The position numbers were made by a program, and so were the translations under genes. 64,000 nucleotides of DNA, taken from NCBI GenBank assembly GCA_009801085.1, contig VNWV01000008.1, forward strand, positions 620,001 through 684,000, written 5' to 3'. Shown piece after piece: positions 52,384 to 62,723 of the stretch (the first letter of the stretch is position 1; every line of letters starts with the position of its first letter). The DNA is from Lasiodiplodia sp. COLG20. Taxonomy: Eukaryota; Ascomycota; Dothideomycetes; Botryosphaeriales; Botryosphaeriaceae. The notes under the pieces are model-generated. The model did not search any database, was not told where the DNA came from, and saw only the letters and a list, made by a program, of their open reading frames with translations.

Positions 52384-53988
52384 ATGTATCCTGCCGACCT
52401 TGTCGCCCGATTCTTCTCTCCCTCGAACTATGTCCTCTGGATCTCCATCGTACTGCTACTTCTGTACTTGCGACATGTAAATCGCGCTCTCGGCGGAACG
52501 CCTGACGAGGCCGAGCGGGCTGCCTCCCGACCCTGGACGACGGAGGAGTTGAAGCAAACCTATCAAAGAATGAAGCAATCGCCTATCGATATCCGCGACC
52601 ATCTTCCCCCTAAACAGTCCCGCCGCTACATCGTGACTGGAGGAGCAGGCATGTTACTAAATCTGAATCTCCCATGGCCTAAGCTAACACCAGGAGCAGG
52701 TCTGGTCGGCGGCTCCATTGTGCAACACCTTCTGGCGCGCGGCGAGGATATCGATGCGATCCGAATCGTTGATGTCAGACACCCGACCCCAGATGTCGCG
52801 GGAGGCGTGCACCGATCCGCAGAGCTTAGCCAAGTTAGCTTCCAAACCGCAGACATCACTGACCCCGACTCGGCCAACCACGCCTTCTCCTTGCCCTGGC
52901 CGTCCTCGGTCGCCGAGAGGCCGCTCACTGTCTTCCACACTGCCGCCACCATCCGCTTCGCCGAACGCGCAAAGGACCTCCTCCCGCTATCAGAAGAAGT
53001 CAACGTCGTCGGAACTAAGAACGTCCTCGCCGCCGCCAAGGCTGCCGGCGCCTCCATATTCATCGCTACCTCTTCGGGCTCTATAGCCATCCGGCGAGTC
53101 AGTTTCTGGCTGGCGCCCTGGCGGCGCTGGCCGCGTCGCTTCTTCCAGACCATCAGCGACGCCGACTACGACCTAACCCGGCCGCACGAGACTTATTTCG
53201 GCAACTACCCAGTCTCCAAGGCCACGGCCGAGCGGCTCGTGCGCGGCGCCGACGACGCTGCGACGGGCGGCCTGCGGACCGGCGTCATCAGGCCCGCGTC
53301 TGGCGTCTACGGCACGGCTCAGGACAACACGATCGGCAGCTACATACGGCGCGGCGGTGTCGTCGACTGGATCCGCCATGTCATCAACCCCTTCGTCTAC
53401 TCCGAGAACGTCTCGCTGGCTCACCTGCTACTCGAGCAGCGCCTGATCACACCCGCTCGCGAACCCGCTTCCGGAAAGCGCGTCGACATCGGTGGCAGCG
53501 CCTTCACTGTCACTGATCCCAACCCGCCCATCCGCTACGCTGACATTGCGTTCCTCTTGCAGACGCTGTGCGCGACGCCCGTCAAGTTCGTCTCCGTGCC
53601 CGCCATACTGATGCTTGTCATCTCCCATGTCGTCGAGTTCTACACACTGCTTCGGCACCGCTACTTGCGAAGTGTCTTGCCGCCGCTGGTCGGCGACTTG
53701 GCACTGCTGCAGCCCGCACTGTTTGCCATCTGCAATGTGCATCTGTTCTACGACGATAGCGAGGCGAGGAAGAGGCCGGAAGAGGGTGGGTTGGGGTATC
53801 GGGCGCCGTGGACATCCATGGAGGCTATGTGTCAGCAGGTGCTCGTTTGGAACGAAGAGTGGAAGGAACAGTTGGGCGAGAAGAGAAAGGAGATGGGAGT
53901 GGGCAAGAGTGGAGGTGATTTCATCAAAGAGGTCAAAGACGTGGTCAGTGTTGTGGAAAAGCTGCCGGTAGCGCCCGTTCAGTCATGA
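52384..53988 (+). CDS. Extended SDR, 3-beta-HSD / sterol-decarboxylase-like, membrane-anchored
   Basis: Two exons, 52384-52648 and 52700-53988, give 517 residues; an in-frame ATG at 52315 could add 23. The 51-base intron 52649-52699 is stop-free and uses a GC donor (GCATGT), with a CTAAC branch and CAG acceptor; removing it restores the Rossmann motif TGGAGLVGGSIVQHLL. An N-terminal membrane helix is at about residues 14-32 (YVLWISIVLLLLYL). Other motifs are VFHTAATIRF, NVVGTKNVLAAAKAAG and the catalytic YPVSKATAERL (Tyr-x3-Lys). Family knowledge: members oxidise or epimerise sterol-like or sugar substrates with NAD(P); Erg26 is the best-known fungal relative. The C-terminal part has additional hydrophobic helices. 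The substrate is unknown. Confidence 0.87.
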   Translation: MYPADLVARFFSPSNYVLWISIVLLLLYLRHVNRALGGTPDEAERAASRPWTTEELKQTYQRMKQSPIDIRDHLPPKQSRRYIVTGGAGMLLNLNLPWPKLTPGAGLVGGSIVQHLLARGEDIDAIRIVDVRHPTPDVAGGVHRSAELSQVSFQTADITDPDSANHAFSLPWPSSVAERPLTVFHTAATIRFAERAKDLLPLSEEVNVVGTKNVLAAAKAAGASIFIATSSGSIAIRRVSFWLAPWRRWPRRFFQTISDADYDLTRPHETYFGNYPVSKATAERLVRGADDAATGGLRTGVIRPASGVYGTAQDNTIGSYIRRGGVVDWIRHVINPFVYSENVSLAHLLLEQRLITPAREPASGKRVDIGGSAFTVTDPNPPIRYADIAFLLQTLCATPVKFVSVPAILMLVISHVVEFYTLLRHRYLRSVLPPLVGDLALLQPALFAICNVHLFYDDSEARKRPEEGGLGYRAPWTSMEAMCQQVLVWNEEWKEQLGEKRKEMGVGKSGGDFIKEVKDVVSVVEKLPVAPVQS

Positions 53989-54668
53989 TTAATGTTAATG
54001 GGAGGTGGTAATCGATATTGTTTTGTTACGACACGCCTAATGAAGGCCCATGAACTGGGCATTGCGAATGGGTATTAATGAATATTCTGGAAGTTCGAAA
54101 AGTGCAAGATACCGCCCATATGGACGCAGTTATTTTTTGATGGCTGCTTGAGGTTATCTTGACCCTTATTGATAACGATGAAAAAGGTATGCGAACTTAC
54201 CCCTCTCCCGGTACTTCAAGATCGCAAAACCAACCGGATTAGTATAAATGCTTTGCCATAGATACTCGCATCACAGCGAAGAAACAGAATAGTGGCTATG
54301 AACAACATAAAAAAAAAAACATCCCACAACTGCCCGAAAATAAGACGCTAAAAAACAAAAAGTCGAGCGACCACAGGCCGTTAGGCCCCGAGTTCTGCCC
54401 TATAAAACCCCTTTTCAGGAATTTTCCCCCTTTACCCTAGCGAGGGAGGTGGTGGAGTATAATAACATCCGTACCATAGGCCCGAGAGCCCTTAGGTGGA
54501 ATTTCGAACTCGCCCGTGAGGGTTATAAATAACACTGCAGCTCCACGCAAATAATAAAATTGACATAGCGAATTAAGCAAGAACATTGAAGCCAAGTTCA
54601 TCCATACGTAACTCATTAATGTGCACCTTGGCTGCTTGCAATATTCCCTTCAACATCGCCTGTTATTT
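53989..54668. other. Convergent 3' region, SDR and cupin genes
   Basis: About 680 bases, AT-rich, with an A run at about 54309-54319. No gene or family repeat was seen. Confidence 0.5.
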
Positions 54669-55544
54669 TCACTTCGTCAACACTTCCCCCCAAACCTTCC
54701 TCAGCGGACCATCCGCGCCGAAAACCGGATCACATCGGGGAAAAGGCACACCCTTGATCTCATCGAACAACGGATCTTCTGCGCCATTAAGCTCTCTTTT
54801 CCCCCATTCGCTCCTCCACTTCGGTGACCCCTAGTGTTGTGCCGAATACGTTAGTACGAAAGACTATCTCTCCCATTTGCTCCCCGCAGTCGGCGTACAG
54901 AGGCCAGGACGAGAGTAGTGGGTGAAGAATAGGAAATAGATACAAAGTCGATATCGTCTCTGAAAAACTCACCTCTGGATAGACACCGATGTACTTGTAG
55001 TCTCGATCATTCTGGACGGATGCGTGCGCAACACCGGCGGGCACGACGATAACGTCACCCACGGCGACGGTGACGCGCACGCCTTCGTAGTTGCCGCTGT
55101 CATCTCCGACGGCATCCGCGCCGCCGAGGCCGAAGACGAGCTCGGAACGCCCGTGGATGACACCGTAGCATTCGTGCGTGTTGGGGTGGAAGTGCTTGGT
55201 CGTGATGGCGCCCCACGTTCCCTAATGGCGTAGACGGAACGCATTTCATTCTCAGAAGATGTTGATTTTCATATTTTGGTGAGACGAAAAGGGAGAAAAA
55301 GAAAGGTTGGTGGAGGCTCTGTGCGTCTGGAAGGCACAAGTATAGTTTTGCTTTTTTGTGTGTTCCAAATGTTCTCGTGACTTGCCTTTTTCTCCCAGTG
55401 GTTCCGCTGGAGGAACTCTGACGTCGACTCTTCGTCCACGGGCGTTGGCAAAACGCCGCGGTAGACTAACACAGGGAAAACACTGTTCGGGCAGTGCGGA
55501 GTGGGGTGTACGGGATACTGTTCCGGTTCGTTGGTCGACGACAT
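54669..55544 (-). CDS. Small cupin-fold protein
   Basis: Three exons, 55544-55386, 55221-54973 and 54830-54669, give 189 residues. The first intron has a GC donor (GCAAGT) and joins HWEKK to GTWGAITTKHFHP in frame. The cupin metal site is seen as motif 1, KHFHPNTHECYGVIHG (His-x-His-x4-Glu...Gly), and motif 2, GDVIVVPAGVAHASV (Gly...Pro...His). The last exon supplies GSPKWRSEWGKR and a C-terminal VPFPRCDPVFG ending, typical of ascomycete single-domain cupins. Such proteins bind a divalent metal and some act as isomerases or dioxygenases; the reaction here is unknown. No targeting signal is visible. Confidence 0.85.
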
Positions 55545-56401
55545 GTTGAGCAGTGACAGACCAAAGTCTCTCGTTGATAATGGTAAAAAGCACTAGTTCA
55601 TGGGAAATTGGAGGTTTGATGTTGCGCCCGCGGACATTTGACGTAACCTTTTAACAGATGACTTCAACGCGGGGTCAACTACGCAATCCGCGTCTTCCCC
55701 ACACGGTAGGGTTCTGAAGACCCCCCAAAACGGATAACATATCCGCCCTGCCGGGGTCATGTGCACGTGATTGAACACCTCTTATCTATCCACCAAAAAG
55801 ATGGAGTTGACGTCGGATTTCCTCTTAACGCAATATATTCCAGCCGTTTAGTGCAGATGTTACTTACAAAAAGCGGCGACGTGTCCGTGAACTGTCATCA
55901 CCACACGATGCCCATGTTAATAAATTGGACCACATTAAAGGGGCAATTAGAGCTCCCAACTTGATATACATTGGTAAAAAGGGGTACAAATTGCATGTCC
56001 GGAAAAAATTTTCATCTATCTCAGGTAATGGACTCCCTGATACCTTCATAGTAGCCCCTTGTTTTCCAGCAATTCAGAGTGATGTTGTGTGCCTAAGAGA
56101 ACTAAACATGATTGCCGTGGTTGAGAGCCTAAATAATCCCTTTATTGATGCATAGAAGTAAAGAAAAACAGAGGTGGCCGTCATACGACCGATTTGTGTG
56201 CCGTTTTAGGCTGGTGCTTGAGGAAGCATAGAAATGACAGACGCGCCTTGGAAACCAAACAGGGTCGAAAAGGTGCCGGGAAAAGCCTAAAAGTAGTAAT
56301 AGTAGCCGGCATAGAGTGCGACTCTTACGGCTAAGACTTTGTCTTCTTTCGGCCGCCATCGCCTTCGCCTTCGTCTTCATCCTTCTTCCTCTTCAACGAC
56401 A
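55545..56401. other. Intergenic, AT-rich, cupin to RNase H-like copy 2
   Basis: About 860 bases. The part 55750-56160 is more AT-rich than its surroundings and has two short overlapping open frames, neither with a recognisable motif. It may be a decayed insertion. Near 56330-56400 the minus strand has an open Lys/Glu-rich frame that may be the lost tail of the neighbouring gene. Confidence 0.45.
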
Positions 56402-57691
56402 TCATCTTTCCCCCTTCATGCCCTCATCGCGGACAGTCACCTCATCATCCGCCTTGTCCTTGCCCTCAACTCCCACGTCTCCACCGTCGTGATCCTTGAC
56501 ACAGGTGAACGTGACGCGCTTTCCCAACTTCTCCAACACCTGCACAAATTCGCAAATCTGCTGTAACTGCTCCTTCAGCGAAGCACTCTCCGGCGGGTCG
56601 GCGTGGAACTTAGTAAGGCTGTTCAGCAACTCCTCGCTGCCAGTAAACACCTCGATGATCTCAACGGTAGAGTCAATGCCGTACTTCCTCACGGCAAGCA
56701 CGAGACACTGAACGCACGCCTTAGCTTCGGCGACCGTGATGTCGAAGCCGCCGCACAGTGTCTCTGCATCGACCTTCCAGGCATGCTTGTCCATGACAGT
56801 GACAGTGACAGCGGCACCGGGAGCACGAGATACTCCTGGGAGCGGACGTGGCTCTTCCTCTTGAGGTGTAGCCGCAGCAGTAGAGGAGGGTGCAGCAGTA
56901 GAAGGAGTTGTAGCAGCAGAAGGAACTGTAGCAGCAGAAGGAGCCGTACCAGTGGAGGAGCCTGCACTACCAGAGGAGGTAGTAGCAGAGGAAGGGTCTC
57001 GGAACAAGAAACGCCTGCCATTGCGGAGCTTGATCGGGGCGCGCTGAAGCTTCGATTTCTTTGTCGCGGCCTTGGGCCTGCTGTCGTCTTTCACAGTGTC
57101 CGGTGCCGTTGCTGTAGTCTTGCCTTGAGCAGCGCGGTGATCAGCCACGTGGACTTGGGAGGCGGCTCCAACGGGAAGATTGCCGATGTTGTTCATGTTG
57201 TCCTTGCGAGAGGTTTCCAACTGGGCGGAAAGTTCGGTCGCAGTCGGGCCTGTAGGACGTGATTTGTTAGTGAAAGTTTTGCATGAGAGGATCATTTGCG
57301 CACCGTCTTGAGCATGCGGCATGGCGTTAGAAGTGGTGTGCGGTTCGCTTGTGACCTGCGGCGTAGGCGCTTCCTGGATGTCTTGAGCACGGTCGGGCTC
57401 TTTCATGTTGCCAACAGTTGGTGATGAGTTCACGAGCAAGAAAGGTTGGAGAGGTTTGGAAACCCAAAGAGTGTCGCGAGCCAAATGGTCGGCAGGCTGG
57501 CGGCGCAGGTTGGAAAGCGGAGTGGCAGCACAGCGATTGAAGTGACGTTTATGATGCCGCATGGGCTGCGTGAATGCATGCGCCCCGGGTGCTAGTGAAT
57601 GAATCTTAGAATGAAATTTTGTTTTCCTTTGAGTGAGCAACAGTCCGCTTAACACGAAGGCTTGCGCGGCTGTATTGGTGTTAAAGTACAC
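56402..57691 (-). CDS. RNase H-like gene, copy 2, missing one catalytic aspartate
   Basis: Two exons, about 57691-57304 and 57249-56402; the 54-base intron is in frame, with a GTGCGC donor, CTAAC branch and ACAG acceptor. The start is uncertain (57691, or 57562). The first 260 residues are low-complexity, including an S/T/A/P run (APSAATVPSAATTPS). The C-terminal 150 residues have an RNase H fold: VTVTVMDKHAW (first Asp), DITVAEAKACVQCLVLAV (Glu), VEIIEVFTGSEELLNSL, KRVTFTCVKDHDGG and GKDKADDEV (last Asp). The third acidic position, which is Asp in FTDSQ of the other copies, is Gly here (FTGSE), so activity is doubtful. In the next frame a Lys/Glu-rich tail of about 24 codons follows the stop. 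Confidence 0.65.
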   Translation of the reverse strand: MYFNTNTAAQAFVLSGLLLTQRKTKFHSKIHSLAPGAHAFTQPMRHHKRHFNRCAATPLSNLRRQPADHLARDTLWVSKPLQPFLLVNSSPTVGNMKEPDRAQDIQEAPTPQVTSEPHTTSNAMPHAQDGAQMILSCKTFTNKSRPTGPTATELSAQLETSRKDNMNNIGNLPVGAASQVHVADHRAAQGKTTATAPDTVKDDSRPKAATKKSKLQRAPIKLRNGRRFLFRDPSSATTSSGSAGSSTGTAPSAATVPSAATTPSTAAPSSTAAATPQEEEPRPLPGVSRAPGAAVTVTVMDKHAWKVDAETLCGGFDITVAEAKACVQCLVLAVRKYGIDSTVEIIEVFTGSEELLNSLTKFHADPPESASLKEQLQQICEFVQVLEKLGKRVTFTCVKDHDGGDVGVEGKDKADDEVTVRDEGMKGER

Positions 57692-57988
57692 TCCACCGAT
57701 TTGAACACCACTTCAGAACCAAGGCAACACAGGAACATGGATAGATGATGAGTAATATCGTTTCGAGGCGTGCTAATTATTTACATTATCCTCGATGCGC
57801 TGTAAGAATCCCTTTTATGCACATGCCTATGTGTACCCAACCACCCACCGATCCTAAACTCCTATCCAGAAAAAAAATCCAAAAGACAAGATATCAAACA
57901 GAAAAAGCCAGTCTTCGGGTATCATCGCAAAACACAGAGCACATACACCACAAAGTACGCCTTATCCCTTCGCCTAGCCTTTCATCGA

Positions 57989-60900
57989 TCAGAAGCCCTG
58001 CGCCCTCCCAAAAGCCGCCGGGCTCAAACTCCTCCTGGCGAGCAACATCTTCTGCCTGAAGGGCGTGACGGCCGTGGCCTGCCTCTCGTCGCGATCGAAC
58101 AGGCCCTTGTTGATTTGCTTGGGCGGGCACGTCTTCTGGATGATGTTCTCCGGGTGGAGGTAGTAGGGCGTGGACGGGGAGAACTCGCCAGCAGCGCCAG
58201 CGACGGTGACGGCAGGAGTCGAGGGCTTGGTCGGCGTCTTGAAGAGCTGCGTCGGCGGCGTGTTCTCCTTGTCCTCGGCGTCGGCGATGGGTATAGAAGG
58301 CTTGGGAGTGGTGATGTCGGCGAAGGGGCTGAGGGTGGGCTTGCCCTTGGGGGTGAGGCTCATGAGGGCGAAGGGCGTGCCGAAGGCGGACTTGGCAGGA
58401 GTGGCGCGAGCGGGCGTGTTAGCGACGCTGGGGGCGAAGAGGTTGCGAGCCGGACTGCCGTCTAGGAGGCGAGAGACTTCGATCAGATACTCGTCTTCGG
58501 CGACCCACTTGTTGAAGCGTTCGCAGTCCAGGACCCAGCCGATGTTGATAGCCTTGACCGTGCCGTTGGTAGCGAAGACCTTCTCGAGAGTCTCCGAATC
58601 ACCGTCCTTGAACAGCACATGGGAGATGTTGCTGCCCCAGTCACTGACGATTTTGGCGCCCATCTCCTCAAGGAGAGGGATGAAAAGATCACCGGCGTCC
58701 TCGCCGTTAGCGGTGCGAACATCGACAAAGAAAACCGTGCCGTTCAGCAGACCGTCGTCCGGACGAGGAATGTTCACGTCGGTGTCTACCGTGTGGTGAA
58801 CAACCTTGGGTGTCTGCGGCTGTTGAGGCTCCTCGATGATCAGAGCCTGAGTAGGTTCAGTCGCCCAGGCGACAGACTTCTTGGGAGATCCGAAGGGCTT
58901 CTTGAAAGGCGAACGGAGAGCAGACTTGGCGGGAGTGAGCGAAGGGATGAAAGCGAGGCTCTTCCTTGGCTTCCTGACAGAGCTCTCCAGCTCGATAGCC
59001 ATGGAAAGTCGCTTGCAACGATCGCGGCGTTCAGTCTTGGCCTTCTCCTTAGCAAGTGCAGCGGCGTGCAGATCTTCCATTGTGGGAGTCGAAGGCCTTT
59101 CGGGGATCTGTGGAGTAGTGACCACTGGGATCTCTTCCACAATTTCCTCCTGAACGCTCATGGTCTGCTCAACAATGGTGGTCTCCTCAACCTTCTCCTC
59201 GACATACTCGACCTGCGGCTCAACCTGTGGCACGACCTGCAACTCGAAATGCTCCTCGACGTACTCCTCGACAGGCTTCTCGACAGGCTGCGCAGCAAGC
59301 TGCTCCACTGGCTGCTCTATCGACTGCTCGACCGGTTGCTCAAAGTGCTCCTCAACAAACTCCTCGACCTGTTGCTTGATCTGCTCCTCATCCATCTGAA
59401 CTGCCTCCGGAGCAGCCTCGACAGGCTCGATCTCAGGCTGGTGGTGCTCAGGCTCAGCCTCGACCTCGACCTCATGCACGTCCTCGATGAACTGAATCTC
59501 AGAACGAGCAGGAGTAGCCTCAACATACTCCTCATGGTGTGCGACGACACTCGGCTCCTCAGTGATGGGCTCCACAATCTCGGGAACACCCTGAGGCGCC
59601 TCAGCAGTCTCCTCCACGACGATTTCTTGCACAGGACCAACAAAATCCTGCATGGAGACATCGACCTGCTCCTCCATGACAACATCCTCAACACGCTCGA
59701 CACGCGGGCTACCCAGCGGGGTCTCGCTGTCCGACATGACCAAGTCAGCCGGAGAGACGCAGGGCTCGACCTCGCCGGCGTCAGCGGGACGCTGGCCGAG
59801 CTCCAAATCGGCCGCGATGTCGTCATGATAATAATCGCCAGACGCCGGCTCGTCGTCCGCGGACCGGGCGACCTCGATGTCCTGGCTGATCTGCGAGCTG
59901 TAGGCGGCTTCGCTCTCCGACTCGGACATGCTCTGGTCGATCTTGTCGATGACGGTCTGGACGAACTGCTCGGTGGGCGTGGCGGGCGGCATGGCGGGCG
60001 ACGCCTCGTTGAGCAGCTTGAGGGCCGAGTTGACGTCCTTCAGGCCGGCTGGGGTCCGCTTGACGGGCGTGGGGCTGCCCGCATCGGCGTCGACGAGGGA
60101 CTTGGCGGGCGTCTTGACTGGAGTAGCGAAACGCTTGGCGGGAGTTCTCGCGGGCGTGTTCCAGCGGCGAGGCTCGGCCGCCAGCGCGGAGTTCTGCGCC
60201 TGGATGGCGAAATCCTGGACGCTGGTTCCGAAGACAGGCTGGGTGGGCGGCTCGATGCGGACCTTGCGGGGCGTGGCAGACAGAAGAGAAGATCCCATGG
60301 CGCCCTCATCGGCCTTCGTGGGAGATGCCATAGAAGACTTGGGAGGGAGGCCTGGCAGAGCAATCTTGCGGGGGCAAGTCTGGAGGAGGGAAGACTTTGC
60401 GTGAGAAGGTTGAGGACCCTGTTTGTTGACCGGAGCAGTGGAGGGAGGAAGCATCAGGCCCTTCTTCGCAGGTGTCTGAAGAAGGGAGTTCTTGATCTCG
60501 GGCTTCGCAGCTGTCGGCCTCATAGGTGTCATGCCGTGCATCGGAGCGCCAAGCGGTGCCCTCTTCGCAGGACTGTTCAGAATGCTGCCGGCATTCGCCT
60601 CGGCAACGTGCTTCGCAGCCGACATAGGAGGAAGCTTGAAGGGGGAAGCGATAGGCGCCTTGCGAGGCGTCTCATGGAGCAGAGACTTGGTGAAGCCCGG
60701 GGTCCTGGCCTGGAAGCTGGCAGCCTGCGGGGCAATTTCAGGTCTGAAAAATGGAGTGGCTTCCTGAGCGAACGGGAAAGTTGCCGCGTAGTGTGCGGGG
60801 CCTGGGGTCTTCGGCGGAACGTTTTCCTTTGCCTCAGGACGAACGGACTTCAAGATCGACTTCGGCGGTGCGGGGGTCGGCTTAACCGGAGTCTCGGGTT

Positions 60901-61978
60901 GCTGAGGCGCCTCGGGCGTCCTGACTGGGGTGGAGGCGGGTTCTTTTTCCTCAACCGCAGGCTCCTCGTCGAGCTTCTCGGCCTCGGCCTCTTCGTCCTC
61001 CACAGGCTTCTCCGATACTTTCTTCGTTGACTTCACCGGAGTTGCAGGAGCTAGGTCCTCCTTCTCCTCCGTCTCAGCAGCCTCTGCGGGGACTTCAGGG
61101 ACCTCTTCCAAAGTTTTTCTCCTGGAAGATTTCCTTGTCGACTTCGCAGGCGTAGGTTCCACCGGCGCATCCGAAGCCGGCTCTTGCGGCTCTTCGCTCG
61201 CGGCTCTCCTCGAAGACTTCCTCGTCGACTTCGCTGGCTCCAGAGCCTGCGCTTCTTCTTCAGCATCTTCCATCTCGATCTCGACAACAGCGGGCTCGGG
61301 CACCTCGGCCTTCGCCTTCCTCGTCGGCTTCTTAGCGGTGACGGTGATGCGCTGCGCCAGAGGCTTGACGGTGGCCGCAGAGCGCGACTGGGATGCCTTG
61401 GTTCCGCGAGTCGCGCGAGTGGCCCGAGGCGCGGCGACGGCCTTTTTCGATTCTGCCTCCATCGATTCGTCTTGTTCGCGTTCCTGAGGGTCCTCGGTGA
61501 CGCGTGACCGCGTTTGTCTCTTGGCCGGGCGCGCGGGTTCGGGCTCGATTTCGCGCGCAGACCGCTTGCGACTTGCGGTCGTTGTTGTTGTCGCGGCTGC
61601 GGTTTGCTTCGGCGCAGCTTTGGCGGTCGCGGTCTTCCTCGTAGCCTTTGCGGGCGCAGGTGCTGCAGGCTCCTCCACGACCTCGAGTTCGTCTGCGGAT
61701 TCAGGGTCCTCGAGGGTTACCTTGGGCGCGGGCGCTTCGGCTTCTTTTGCGCGCGTCCGGCGAGTGGTGGGGGCAGGTTGTTTCGCGGCGGTCGGAGCAG
61801 CGGGCTTCGCAGCTGCCCTTTTGGCCGTCGCAGCGGCACGTGTAGGCTTTTGGGCAGTCGAACCAGGTTTGTCGCCTTCGGGCTTCTTGCCGCGACGAGC
61901 CGGTGCTGCTAGAGCGTTGCGCTTGGGAGCGGCGGGCTCATCCTTGGTCTGTGCTCGCTGAGCGCGTGTTGCGACCAT
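57989..61978 (-). CDS. Large disordered protein with a C-terminal BRCT domain
   Basis: A single exon of 1,329 residues from the ATG at 61978 (MVATRAQRAQTKDE); an upstream in-frame ATG at 62140 would add 54 residues of leader-like sequence. Most of the protein is disordered: Ala/Lys/Thr-rich with many K-[ST]-T-[RK]-K patches, then S/TP-rich blocks such as TPARTPAKR and TPVKTPAKS, then a Glu/Val/Gln repeat region (EQPVEQSIEQPVEQL). Near residues 1,060-1,160 a BRCT domain is recognisable: LNGTVFFVDVRTANGED, PLLEEMGAKIVSDW, SHVLFKDG and AINIGWVLDCERF. After it comes DKENTPP, a KEN-box-like motif. BRCT domains bind phosphoproteins in DNA damage and cell-cycle control. A microcephalin-like role is possible but not shown. 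Confidence 0.83.
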   Translation of the reverse strand: MVATRAQRAQTKDEPAAPKRNALAAPARRGKKPEGDKPGSTAQKPTRAAATAKRAAAKPAAPTAAKQPAPTTRRTRAKEAEAPAPKVTLEDPESADELEVVEEPAAPAPAKATRKTATAKAAPKQTAAATTTTTASRKRSAREIEPEPARPAKRQTRSRVTEDPQEREQDESMEAESKKAVAAPRATRATRGTKASQSRSAATVKPLAQRITVTAKKPTRKAKAEVPEPAVVEIEMEDAEEEAQALEPAKSTRKSSRRAASEEPQEPASDAPVEPTPAKSTRKSSRRKTLEEVPEVPAEAAETEEKEDLAPATPVKSTKKVSEKPVEDEEAEAEKLDEEPAVEEKEPASTPVRTPEAPQQPETPVKPTPAPPKSILKSVRPEAKENVPPKTPGPAHYAATFPFAQEATPFFRPEIAPQAASFQARTPGFTKSLLHETPRKAPIASPFKLPPMSAAKHVAEANAGSILNSPAKRAPLGAPMHGMTPMRPTAAKPEIKNSLLQTPAKKGLMLPPSTAPVNKQGPQPSHAKSSLLQTCPRKIALPGLPPKSSMASPTKADEGAMGSSLLSATPRKVRIEPPTQPVFGTSVQDFAIQAQNSALAAEPRRWNTPARTPAKRFATPVKTPAKSLVDADAGSPTPVKRTPAGLKDVNSALKLLNEASPAMPPATPTEQFVQTVIDKIDQSMSESESEAAYSSQISQDIEVARSADDEPASGDYYHDDIAADLELGQRPADAGEVEPCVSPADLVMSDSETPLGSPRVERVEDVVMEEQVDVSMQDFVGPVQEIVVEETAEAPQGVPEIVEPITEEPSVVAHHEEYVEATPARSEIQFIEDVHEVEVEAEPEHHQPEIEPVEAAPEAVQMDEEQIKQQVEEFVEEHFEQPVEQSIEQPVEQLAAQPVEKPVEEYVEEHFELQVVPQVEPQVEYVEEKVEETTIVEQTMSVQEEIVEEIPVVTTPQIPERPSTPTMEDLHAAALAKEKAKTERRDRCKRLSMAIELESSVRKPRKSLAFIPSLTPAKSALRSPFKKPFGSPKKSVAWATEPTQALIIEEPQQPQTPKVVHHTVDTDVNIPRPDDGLLNGTVFFVDVRTANGEDAGDLFIPLLEEMGAKIVSDWGSNISHVLFKDGDSETLEKVFATNGTVKAINIGWVLDCERFNKWVAEDEYLIEVSRLLDGSPARNLFAPSVANTPARATPAKSAFGTPFALMSLTPKGKPTLSPFADITTPKPSIPIADAEDKENTPPTQLFKTPTKPSTPAVTVAGAAGEFSPSTPYYLHPENIIQKTCPPKQINKGLFDRDERQATAVTPFRQKMLLARRSLSPAAFGRAQGF

Positions 61979-62723
61979 GGTGGGCAATTGAGGCGGGATT
62001 GCTTGGTTGTTAATAGGGGCGAAAGTAGAAATGGCTATGAACGCGGCATGGACAATGGATTGGTGTTGTTCGTCGCTTGTTGATGGTCGTGAGCTGTGAC
62101 ACAGAGGTGTCCGTGTCGTCATATTTGTGATGGTACACAAACGGCGCTAGCGTTGGCCAAGCAACCACCACGATCCCCTGTCACCGCCGCTTTCGCTCCG
62201 CTTTCTTGGTCCTCGACCAATCAGCACCCCTCGCCCCACAAGCTCGCAACGCTGCATCCGCATGCGCTCCGCCTTTGTTTGTTGTCCTCTGCTGGTCTGG
62301 CCCGTCTCTCTCCACACTGTGGCGCGATCGAAGTTTAAACATTGCCATTGTTTACATCTAGCCCCTGCCTTTCTGTCCACCATTTCATCCCCTATCCTCA
62401 TCCCATGTCCCACAAACAATTCCATCCTTTGCCAATTCGTAATATTTGTGCTGATGCAAGTATTCTCACCTGTTGTCTCAGGTGAATTCCAATGTTTCTA
62501 ATAATGATGTGCTGCAACTGCGAAGTGTAAACAAAGCCGATCGTCTCGTGTTATTAGTGTAGCAAGCGCCAACAAGGGCATCAACCTGCACAATGGCGTA
62601 GTCGAAACCACGTCATGTCGAAAAGAAACCAGGGTAGCGGCACAACCAGACTTCTCGTTCTGAGATGCCAGGATAGTCCAGAGTTTGCGTATTTGTTGTC
62701 CGCTGAGGTCTGAGTGAGTTGAT
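61979..62723. other. Intergenic, BRCT gene to RNase H-like copy 3
   Basis: About 745 bases. It holds the BRCT gene promoter on the minus strand and the 3' side of the RNase H-like gene. If that gene's last intron is not removed, its frame runs on to 62498. Nothing else was seen. Confidence 0.5.

Noticed and set aside
55761..56155. Two short open frames in an AT-rich segment
   Set aside because: They overlap, have no recognisable motif and no splice partner. They may be a decayed insertion but cannot be called a gene.
58619..61030. 803-codon open frame on the plus strand
   Set aside because: It is antisense to the BRCT gene, has Leu/Arg-rich shadow composition and results from that gene's codon bias.
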